From CAADGU01 sp964581605 (GTDB lineage Bacteria > Chloroflexota > Anaerolineae > Promineifilales > Promineifilaceae), in contig CAZOPF010000186.1 of the NCBI GenBank assembly GCA_964581605.1, positions 1 to 5,722 of the forward strand: DNA of 5,722 nt, written 5' to 3'. This document shows, piece by piece, positions 1 through 4,136 of this stretch. Numbering within the stretch: position 1 is the first letter of the stretch; each line of letters opens with the position of its first letter. Made by a program: the position numbers and the translations under genes. The notes beneath the pieces are model-generated. The model was not told where the DNA came from. It did no database searches and saw only the letters and a program-made list of their open reading frames with translations.

Positions 1-102
1 CGCCTCTACAGGCACGCCTGGGTCTGTTTCTGCCAAACGGCCGCCACAAGCCGCACTCATCACCAGCAAAATGCCACCTATCAAAAAGCATAATGGGCGC
101 AT
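1..102 (-). CDS. Putative lipoprotein, N-terminal 34 residues only (gene runs off the left edge)
   Basis: Reading leftward from an ATG at 102, the frame is open to the window edge. The first residues form a bacterial lipoprotein signal peptide: an n-region with one Arg (R2), a hydrophobic stretch from about residues 4 to 15 (LCFLIGGILLVM), then SAA before Cys19 and GG after it. A signal peptidase II cut before Cys19 would leave a lipidated protein on the outer face of the cytoplasmic membrane. After the Cys comes an acidic, Pro-rich linker typical of the start of a mature lipoprotein. An AGGAGG Shine-Dalgarno at 109-114 (minus strand), six bases from this ATG, fixes the start. An ATG at 107 is out of frame and soon meets a stop. 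The functional domain lies outside the window, so the role (binding protein, transporter component or other) cannot be told. Confidence 0.75.
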   Translation of the reverse strand, partial: MRPLCFLIGGILLVMSAACGGRLAETDPGVPVEA

Positions 103-123
103 GTCATGCCTCCTTTTTCCGGG

Positions 124-372
124 CTACCACCGCCATGCCTCAATGTGTTTCGTTGACCGCTTCATCCAGCTTGTTGCCAGCCCATCCACATCGAACCCAT
201 ACTCCAAAAAACGCACCAACAGCCGCCCCGGGCCACAGCCCACATCCAGCGCCGGGCCAGGATTCTCTTCCAGCACTTGCCGGAAAAAGTCATGATCCCA
301 TTGCGGTTCGTCACCACCGCTCAAATCCCACGTTTCGGCGGCAATCCCTGTCCAAATCATTGTTTCATTCAT
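124..372 (-). pseudogene. Truncated class I SAM-dependent methyltransferase (N-terminal remnant)
   Basis: The ORF codes for 82 residues. Residues 42-50 read LDVGCGPGR, the glycine-rich motif I that binds S-adenosylmethionine in class I methyltransferases, followed by an acidic strand (FDVDG, 60-64). In the family, motif I is followed by more than 100 further residues holding motifs II to IV. Here the similarity stops within about 15 residues of motif I and the reading frame ends at TAG 124-126. The start is well supported: AGGAG at 380-384 lies seven bases from ATG 372. The tail after residue 65 (LATSWMKR...) does not look like a methyltransferase. In another frame the same DNA reads GNKLDEAVNETH then stop (140-142), which looks more like a natural C-terminus. 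This suggests a deletion fused the gene to the end of a lost one (inference). It could be expressed as a short peptide, but catalysis is unlikely. Confidence 0.65.
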
Positions 373-385
373 TTATTGTCTCCTG

Positions 386-414
386 TGTAGCGCGATTTTC
401 TAAATCGCGTTACA
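386..414. repeat. Inverted repeat between the DUF5995 gene and the methyltransferase remnant
   Basis: Plus-strand arms at 386-398 (TGTAGCGCGATTT) and 402-414 pair over 13 positions with a 3-base loop (TCT). The only imperfection is G390/T410, a wobble in plus-strand RNA. The element fills most of the gap between the DUF5995 stop (419) and the methyltransferase Shine-Dalgarno (380-384). No U-run follows on the minus strand, so it is not a classical intrinsic terminator. It may be an intercistronic RNA hairpin or a dispersed palindromic repeat. Confidence 0.8.
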
Positions 415-418
415 TGGT

Positions 419-1102
419 TCAGGTGGATAAGATACGTTGGGCGCGGCGTAGGCAGGTTTGTTCCAGGGATTGACGGAGGGCGGCACGGCCGTCATCATCC
501 GCTGCTTCCACCATTTCCACCCCCTTGCGCCACACCTCCCCGCGCCAGCCGGTCAGCATCTCCACAATCACAAACTCATCCATGCGCCCCCCCAACCAAT
601 CCACCAGCGCCAGCAGCGGCGATTCCCGCTCCACCACCTCGTCCTGCACCTGGTCAATTGTTTCGGCGATGATGTCGTTGACCAGGCAATAATCCTGGTA
701 ACGGCCGTCGCGCTGTGCTGGTGTGAGTGTGGGCCATTCTTCATGCAGCACGCCATACAGCGTCAGCGCCAGGTCATAATTGATGTGCGCGTTGACCCCC
801 AGGAACATATGTTGCAAGACATTGCTCTTGTTTTGCTGGGCAGCGTCAAAAGTAAACTGCCAGACGGGTGATGTCGGATTTTGCCCTTTTTCATACACAT
901 CCAACGCGGTGAAGTAATAGTCCGCAAAACGGTGCAGCAGGTTAGCAGTCCAGGTGGCATCCCGAAAACGGCCGTCGGCTACGGCCGTCAACGTATTCGC
1001 TGTCATCGTCCGGTAACATTGCAAAAAGATAGCCCGCCGGTCTTTGGCCGGCTGCCAGTTATCAATTAACTCTTGCATTACATTCAGCAGTTTATCGTCC
1101 AT
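419..1102 (-). CDS. DUF5995 family protein
   Basis: The 227-residue product matches what I recall of the DUF5995 family, a helical family of unknown function seen in actinobacteria and Chloroflexota. The clearest signature is LQHMFLGVNAHINYDLAL at residues 96-113, with conserved His98, Asn104, His106, Asn108 and Asp110. Such a His/Asn/Asp cluster could bind a metal, but this is inference. Residues 33-45 (MTANTLTAVADGR) and 51-71 (an aromatic helix ending FTALDVYEKG) are the usual N-terminal part. There is no signal peptide or membrane segment, so it is probably cytoplasmic. The frame stays open upstream to a TTG at 1132, but I prefer ATG 1102 because family similarity begins soon after it; neither start has a convincing Shine-Dalgarno. 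It lies downstream of two GNAT genes on the same strand, separated from them by a long palindrome. The function is unknown. Confidence 0.8.
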   Translation of the reverse strand: MDDKLLNVMQELIDNWQPAKDRRAIFLQCYRTMTANTLTAVADGRFRDATWTANLLHRFADYYFTALDVYEKGQNPTSPVWQFTFDAAQQNKSNVLQHMFLGVNAHINYDLALTLYGVLHEEWPTLTPAQRDGRYQDYCLVNDIIAETIDQVQDEVVERESPLLALVDWLGGRMDEFVIVEMLTGWRGEVWRKGVEMVEAADDDGRAALRQSLEQTCLRRAQRILST

Positions 1103-1145
1103 TTTTGTAGCCCAGGTTTTGCCCAAACTCAAACGAGTGGGCTGG

Positions 1146-1188
1146 TTTTCAGACCTGACAGGTTTGGGAAACCTGTCAGGTCTGAAAA
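1146..1188. repeat. Perfect 20-bp inverted repeat with 3-base loop
   Basis: Positions 1146-1165 (TTTTCAGACCTGACAGGTTT) are perfectly complementary to 1169-1188, with GGG between. Each arm is itself nearly palindromic (ACCTG-A-CAGGT), so the DNA could fold as one long hairpin or as two smaller ones. The element overlaps the end of the GNAT gene: its right arm supplies the last codons (F, Q, T) and the TGA stop at 1176-1178. On both strands the stem is followed by A's rather than T's, so it is not a typical Rho-independent terminator, though such a strong stem could still cause pausing or protect a 3' end. Its perfection suggests a recent or maintained mobile palindromic repeat. Confidence 0.9.
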
Positions 1189-1964
1189 TTCGGGTTCTTC
1201 CAGGTGTAGGGTGTGGTATACGTCAGCAGTTTGAAACCGCGTTTGAGCAAGATGGGGCGGCTCATGTCGCTGGCGTCTACCATGAGGAAGCGGTAACCAC
1301 GCTGCATTGCTTCCTGGGCACGGGCGGCGACAACGGCCGTGTACACCCCTCTATTCCGATATTCCGCCCGCGTAGCGCCCCCCCACAACCCGGCAAACTG
1401 GCTGTTGCTGGGGAAGTTGATCCAGGCGGCGCACACCGGCCTGTTATCCACATAAGCCACATAAATGCTCCAATAATCAGGCTGATCGACCAGATTTTGC
1501 CGCAGTTGTTTTTCCAGCCAGTCGTAACTTTCGTCATACACGTCGCTTAACACGGCCGTCACGTCCCGCACCTGTTCAATATCAATCCGGCGCACATCGG
1601 CCGTCACCGGCTGCAAATAAACCGGCGGACAATCGGTCAAATCCAGCACCAACAGCCCCTCGGTTTCATCAGCCTCAAAACCGTGCGCCAGCAGCCGTTC
1701 CTGCAAATCCGGCGGCGTGTCATGGTTATACGTCTTCCACTCAAAGCCACGGCCGCCCCATTCCTGAAAGCGGGCAATTTGTTCGGCGATCACCCGGTCA
1801 GCGTTGGCCTCGTTCAGCTTGCTGTAAATCACAAAACTCAACCGTTCCCGATCATGGCTGACCTGCCGCACCACTTCCGGCGTTTCCTCGCGTTGGTAAG
1901 ATGGATGCCGGCCCCCCTGCCGCTCCTGTTGGTCGTATAAAGCGAGAATTTTATCTACGTCCAT
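1176..1964 (-). CDS. Two-domain GNAT family N-acetyltransferase
   Basis: The 262-residue product is a GNAT acyltransferase, which would move an acetyl group from acetyl-CoA to an amine on an unknown substrate. Residues 1 to about 110 form an N-terminal domain common to one GNAT subgroup: an acidic start (DVDKILALYDQQER), FVIYSKLNEANAD at 44-56, FEWKTYNHDTP at 74-84 and LLVLDLTD at 104-111. The catalytic GNAT fold follows. Motif A is AEYRNRGVYTAVVAARAQEA (200-219), with the RNRGVY pyrophosphate loop at 203-208. Motif B is the stretch ending SRPILLKRGFKLLTYTTPYTW (235-255), where GNATs place their last helix and strand. ATG 1964 lies 14 bases inside the upstream GNAT gene, with an AGGTG just before it, so translation is probably coupled. 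The stop codon and the last three residues fall within the palindrome at 1146-1188, so the original C-terminus may have differed slightly. Confidence 0.88.
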   Translation of the reverse strand: MDVDKILALYDQQERQGGRHPSYQREETPEVVRQVSHDRERLSFVIYSKLNEANADRVIAEQIARFQEWGGRGFEWKTYNHDTPPDLQERLLAHGFEADETEGLLVLDLTDCPPVYLQPVTADVRRIDIEQVRDVTAVLSDVYDESYDWLEKQLRQNLVDQPDYWSIYVAYVDNRPVCAAWINFPSNSQFAGLWGGATRAEYRNRGVYTAVVAARAQEAMQRGYRFLMVDASDMSRPILLKRGFKLLTYTTPYTWKNPNFQT

Positions 1965-2817
1965 CTGTCACCTGCCTTGTATGCTCTTCTTTGTCCAGAA
2001 TAAAAAAGTAGCTGTTACTTTCAAACTGTTTCGCAAAGCCTACCTTCTCGGCGGTGCGATAAGAGGCGGGATTATCGGCCGAACAAATCCACCAGATATC
2101 GCGGAAACCGTGCGCCAGCGCATATTCTACCGTAGCCGCCGCCACAACGGTTGCCAACCCTTGGCGCGTATGATCGGGGTGGGTCTCGATGCCAATTTCG
2201 CTGGCTGCGCCGCTGATGACATCGGTGCTGCACACACATACCAGGCGCTCCGAGGCCGCTTCGCCATCCTGCACCGCGCAAAAACCAAAATCCCGCTCAC
2301 CAAAATCGGCCAATGGTTTCACTTCAAATTCGTAGGCGGCGGTTGGCTGGTTGGCGATGCTGGTTGTGTCTAACGGCCGTACTGTATAACCCGCCGGAAC
2401 AATTGCCCGCCAATTCAATCGCGGCGTGTGAAATCGGTAATGATACGTCTGGCTGGGAATAGGCGGCCAACGCCAATCGCCAAACAACGTTTCCAGCCGG
2501 TGCAGCCAGCTATCGCCCACAAACGTCAGGTCAATTTCTTCCAGTGTGGCCTGTGGGGCATCACCCATGAAGATGGTCGCCTGGAAAATCTGTTTCAGAG
2601 CGGCATTGAAGCCGCCATTATCGGGATCACCGGCTAAAAATTGCAGCTCTTTGGTTGACATGAAGCCTGATTTTGGCTGGTTCACATCATCTACGTAGAT
2701 GCGTCCGGGCAGGTCATGGTTGAGCACGGCCGCCGCAAACAAATGCATCTCTGCCAATTCTGCAAACAACGGCCGTGCTGCTTCAAAGACATCCGGTTGA
2801 ACCTGTTGAATACCCAT
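1951..2817 (-). CDS. GNAT acetyltransferase (GNAT_acetyltran / PF12746-like)
   Basis: The 288-residue product resembles the GNAT_acetyltran family. The N-terminal half carries GRIYVDDVNQPKSGF (38-52) and FLAGDP (60-65), the usual family opening. The C-terminal half carries the acetyl-CoA site: EIGIETHPDHTRQGLATVVA (207-226), with TRQGLA in the place of the canonical R/Q-x-x-G-x-A loop, then IWWICSADNPASYRTAEKVGF (241-261), matching the family's W-x-C-x-x-x-N-x-x-S-x-x-x-AEKxGF pattern. The frame is open upstream to ATG 2991, but those 58 extra residues show no family similarity and that ATG lies inside a possible -10 (2990-2995), so I chose ATG 2817. Only a weak purine run (AGAGA) precedes it. 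The gene is probably first in the minus-strand cluster, and its stop overlaps the next GNAT start by 14 bases. The substrate is unknown. Confidence 0.85.
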   Translation of the reverse strand: MGIQQVQPDVFEAARPLFAELAEMHLFAAAVLNHDLPGRIYVDDVNQPKSGFMSTKELQFLAGDPDNGGFNAALKQIFQATIFMGDAPQATLEEIDLTFVGDSWLHRLETLFGDWRWPPIPSQTYHYRFHTPRLNWRAIVPAGYTVRPLDTTSIANQPTAAYEFEVKPLADFGERDFGFCAVQDGEAASERLVCVCSTDVISGAASEIGIETHPDHTRQGLATVVAAATVEYALAHGFRDIWWICSADNPASYRTAEKVGFAKQFESNSYFFILDKEEHTRQVTDGRR

Positions 2818-2845
2818 ACGTCTCTGTTTGAAAAGGTGGAGTAAA

Positions 2846-2858
2846 GGATGTATCATCC
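2846..2858. promoter_or_regulatory. GGATG-TAT-CATCC dyad (left copy)
   Basis: GGATGTATCATCC is a dyad with 5-bp arms and a 3-base centre. Twelve of its bases (2847-2858) recur as the exact reverse complement at 3018-3029. It lies about 30 bases upstream of the chosen GNAT start (2817). It may be an operator half of a paired site or one end of a small inverted-repeat element. No protein can be named for it. Confidence 0.35.
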
Positions 2859-2989
2859 ACCCATGATGGTAAAAATCTCGGTTCTGCAGGGATTTGGGGG
2901 GCAGTCCGTGGGCCTCCCTGGCTGCAAACCCCTTGAATTTTCCCCAAGAGCCTCCATCTTTGCCTGAGCCTGTTTCTGATAATACGCGC

Positions 2990-2995
2990 ATTGTA
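2990..2995 (-). promoter_or_regulatory. Possible -10 box (TACAAT) for the minus-strand GNAT cluster
   Basis: On the minus strand TACAAT is close to the sigma-70-type TATAAT consensus. Transcription would start near 2984 and leave a leader of about 165 bases before ATG 2817. No good -35 is seen 16 to 18 bases upstream, so the call is weak. It would also exclude translation from ATG 2991. Confidence 0.25.
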
Positions 2996-3017
2996 CCCGA
3001 TTAGAGGCTTTTGTTCT

Positions 3018-3030
3018 GGATGATACATCG
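3018..3030. promoter_or_regulatory. GGATG-ATA-CATCG dyad (right copy)
   Basis: GGATGATACATC at 3018-3029 is the exact reverse complement of 2847-2858 and is itself a near-dyad. It lies just upstream of the possible minus-strand -10 at 2990-2995 and next to the structured element that begins at 3038. It may be a regulator site or the far end of a 183-base inverted-repeat unit. Confidence 0.35.
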
Positions 3031-3037
3031 TTATTCA

Positions 3038-3147
3038 ATGTGCAACTTTTCCCAGAGAAGAGCTGGCATCTAAGGATGCCAACGGGCGCATTTGAGAATG
3101 CACCCTTCTCAATTATTCTTTATTAAACCGGATGAAAAGTTGTGCAT
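3038..3147. repeat. Nested multi-stem element with 14-bp inverted ends (structured leader RNA or MITE-like element)
   Basis: Four stems nest cleanly. The outer stem pairs 3038-3051 (ATGTGCAACTTTTC) with 3134-3147 over 14 positions, two of them G-U wobbles in plus-strand RNA. Inside it, GAGAAG (3055-3060) pairs with CTTCTC (3105-3110). Within that sit two hairpins: TGGCATC/GATGCCA (3064-3070 with 3075-3081, loop TAAG) and GGGCGCATT/AATGCACCC (3084-3092 with 3097-3105, loop TGAG, one C/A mismatch; its outermost C3105 is shared with the enclosing stem). The result is a cloverleaf-like fold ending 36 bases before the sulfotransferase ATG. It could be a 5' leader RNA, a small RNA, or a non-autonomous mobile element with terminal inverted repeats. 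It is too short to code for a transposase. A CA dinucleotide lies on both outer edges, too little to claim a target duplication. Confidence 0.6.
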
Positions 3148-3183
3148 CAGATATGGTTATAAGGCATTACCTGAAGGGAAAAG

Positions 3184-3798
3184 ATGAGCTTTTTTAAGAA
3201 GTTATTCAAAAGCAACCAACCAATCATTATTGTCTCTGGGTTACCCCGTTCGGGCACCTCGATGATGATGAAAATGCTGGAAGCGGGGGGTATTCCGCCG
3301 CTGACGGATCAGATTCGCACGGCCGATGACGACAACCCCAAAGGCTACTACGAATTTGAGCGCGTCAAACAATTAGACAAAGGGGATACGGCCTGGGTGG
3401 CGGGGGCGCAGGGCAAAGCCGTCAAGGTCATTTCCCAATTGTTGCGCCACCTGCCCACTGACCAGGAATACCGCGTCATTTTTATGCGTCGTCATATAGA
3501 TGAGATTCTGGCGTCCCAGAAGAAGATGCTGGTCAATCGTGGCGAAGACCCCAACCGTGTCAGCGATGAAGAATTAACCCGCCTGTTTGAAAAACATCTG
3601 GCTCATGTGACACATTGGCTGGATCAACAGCCAAATGTGAAGACGCTGTATGTGCATTACAACGATGTGCTGGCCGACCCCCGACGTGTCGCGGACCAGC
3701 TCAGTAGTTTTTTGCACGGCCGTTTAGACGCCGAGGCCATGATCGCTTCCGTAGACCCCACCCTTTACCGCAATCGCCAGCAAACGGCCGCTGCCTGA
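3184..3798 (+). CDS. Short sulfotransferase family protein (PAPS-dependent type)
   Basis: The 204-residue product has both PAPS-binding signatures of sulfotransferases. The 5'-phosphosulfate loop is GLPRSGTS at residues 19-26, after a hydrophobic strand (PIIIVS). The 3'-phosphate site is R103-x7-S111 within MRRHIDEILASQ. It would move a sulfo group from PAPS to a hydroxyl or amine on an unknown acceptor. At 204 residues it is shorter than classical cytosolic sulfotransferases (about 290), as in a bacterial subgroup with a trimmed acceptor region. YVHYNDVLADP (156-166) matches the usual distal element. There is no signal peptide. AAGGGA at 3174-3179 supports ATG 3184. The gene is alone on the plus strand, preceded by the multi-stem element, and its last 34 bases overlap the 3' end of the convergent moaD-like gene. 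PAPS kinase genes are not in view, so a nucleotide-binding protein with another donor is not excluded. Confidence 0.82.
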   Translation: MSFFKKLFKSNQPIIIVSGLPRSGTSMMMKMLEAGGIPPLTDQIRTADDDNPKGYYEFERVKQLDKGDTAWVAGAQGKAVKVISQLLRHLPTDQEYRVIFMRRHIDEILASQKKMLVNRGEDPNRVSDEELTRLFEKHLAHVTHWLDQQPNVKTLYVHYNDVLADPRRVADQLSSFLHGRLDAEAMIASVDPTLYRNRQQTAAA

Positions 3799-4061
3799 AC
3801 AGAAGTTTTTGCCACGACACCACTGCCACCAGACATGGCCGGCATCAGATGGAGATGATCGTTATCATGTAGAATGGTTTGGGGGGTGATGATACGGCCG
3901 TTCACCACTAACAACATCGCGTCTTCCGGTAATGCTACCTCAAGCTGCCCCAACACATCGGCAGCGGTACGGCCGTCTTCCAAAACAAGCTGAAGTTGGC
4001 GCTGCAGGCCGGAGGGGGACGGCCGTTGCAAGATGGTGTGTAGGTGGACAGTTATATTCAT
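3765..4061 (-). CDS. MoaD/ThiS family ubiquitin-like sulfur carrier with a C-terminal extension
   Basis: The 98-residue product has the beta-grasp pattern of MoaD/ThiS: a first strand (MNITVHLHTIL), LEDGRTAADVLGQL at 27-40, LLVVNGRII at 50-58 and DNDHLHLMPAMSGG at 66-79. In this family the C-terminal Gly-Gly is adenylated and converted to a thiocarboxylate that donates sulfur, in MoaD for the dithiolene of the molybdo- or tungstopterin. Lying directly after an AOR gene fits tungstopterin supply. Oddly, GG78-79 is not terminal: 19 residues (SGVVAKTSVQ...) follow, so processing would be needed before activation, or the native stop was lost. The frame also runs back to GTG 4136, which overlaps the AOR stop as GTGA; that would add 25 residues encoded by repeats, so I chose ATG 4061. 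This ATG has no Shine-Dalgarno. Confidence 0.78.
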   Translation of the reverse strand: MNITVHLHTILQRPSPSGLQRQLQLVLEDGRTAADVLGQLEVALPEDAMLLVVNGRIITPQTILHDNDHLHLMPAMSGGSGVVAKTSVQAAAVCWRLR

Positions 4062-4064
4062 TCT

Positions 4065-4106
4065 GTGAGAGGTGAGCGGTGAGAGGTGAGCGGTGAGCAG
4101 TGAGCA
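4065..4106. repeat. Six tandem heptamers, GTGAGMR type
   Basis: On the plus strand the unit is repeated six times without gaps: GTGAGAG, GTGAGCG, GTGAGAG, GTGAGCG, GTGAGCA and GTGAGCA. The first four alternate, as expected from duplication of a 14-base unit. The array fills the space directly upstream of the moaD-like ATG (4061); its minus-strand transcript is pyrimidine-rich and offers no Shine-Dalgarno. It resembles the short tandemly repeated heptamers known from cyanobacteria, and slipped-strand copy-number change is likely. Confidence 0.9.
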
Positions 4107-4136
4107 GATTTTTACTGCTGACGGCTCACCGCTCAC
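4086..4136. repeat. Long hairpin between the AOR and moaD-like genes
   Basis: Arms 4086-4107 and 4115-4136 are complementary at 20 of 22 positions around a 7-base loop (ATTTTTA). The right arm is the heptamer in inverted orientation (GCTCACC, GCTCACT at 4124-4137), so the structure arose from the same repeat. It contains the AOR stop codon (TGA, 4133-4135) and extends into the heptamer array. In minus-strand RNA the stem forms just after AOR ends, so it could protect the AOR message or damp read-through into moaD. No U-run follows. Confidence 0.8.

Larger units (their letters stand above)
2818..3183. other. Divergent intergenic region between a GNAT gene and the sulfotransferase gene
   Basis: This 366-base gap is the control region for two divergent genes. 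From left to right it holds a possible untranslated leader for the GNAT gene (about 2818-2985), with G-rich and C-rich runs at 2895-2932 that could pair locally; two related GGATG/CATCC dyads; a possible minus-strand -10; a nested multi-stem fold at 3038-3147; and a weak AAGGGA Shine-Dalgarno at 3174-3179 for the sulfotransferase ATG at 3184. Minus-strand reading frames run into 2818-3038 but resemble nothing I recognise, and I treat the stretch as noncoding. I could not find a convincing -35/-10 pair for the sulfotransferase. Confidence 0.6.
485..4026. repeat. Dispersed ACGGCCGT palindrome, 12 exact copies
   Basis: Exact copies begin at 485, 701, 968, 981, 1333, 1552, 2373, 2769, 3716, 3894, 3969 and 4019. 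A random sequence of this length would hold about 0.1 copy. Every copy is inside a gene. They are read as x-Gly-Arg (six times), Thr-Ala-Val (three) and Arg-Pro (three), so the signal is at the DNA level and not a protein motif. One-base variants built on CGGCCG are also common. The AOR gene has variants but no exact copy. Confidence 0.9.

Noticed and set aside
93..473. Plus-strand ORF of 126 residues
   Set aside because: It is antisense to the methyltransferase remnant and the lipoprotein start, is rich in Pro, His and Ser as shadow frames are, and has no recognisable motif.
458..871. Plus-strand ORF of 137 residues rich in His, Pro and Leu
   Set aside because: It is a shadow of the DUF5995 gene, which has a clear family signature on the other strand.
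1103..1132. TTG 1132 start for the DUF5995 gene
   Set aside because: It has no Shine-Dalgarno and adds ten residues without family similarity; ATG 1102 is simpler.
1146..1188. Intrinsic terminator
   Set aside because: The stem is strong, but on both strands it is followed by A's and not a U-run.
1044..1550. Plus-strand ORF of 168 residues
   Set aside because: It is antisense to the GNAT catalytic domain and runs through the palindrome; no motif was seen.
2818..2991. N-terminal extension of 58 residues for the GNAT gene starting at ATG 2991
   Set aside because: It has no GNAT similarity and its ATG overlaps a possible -10. Family similarity begins right after Met at 2817.
4062..4136. GTG 4136 start for the MoaD-like gene
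   Set aside because: The added residues come from the heptamer repeat and are not family-like. It is kept only as a possible coupled start in the findings.
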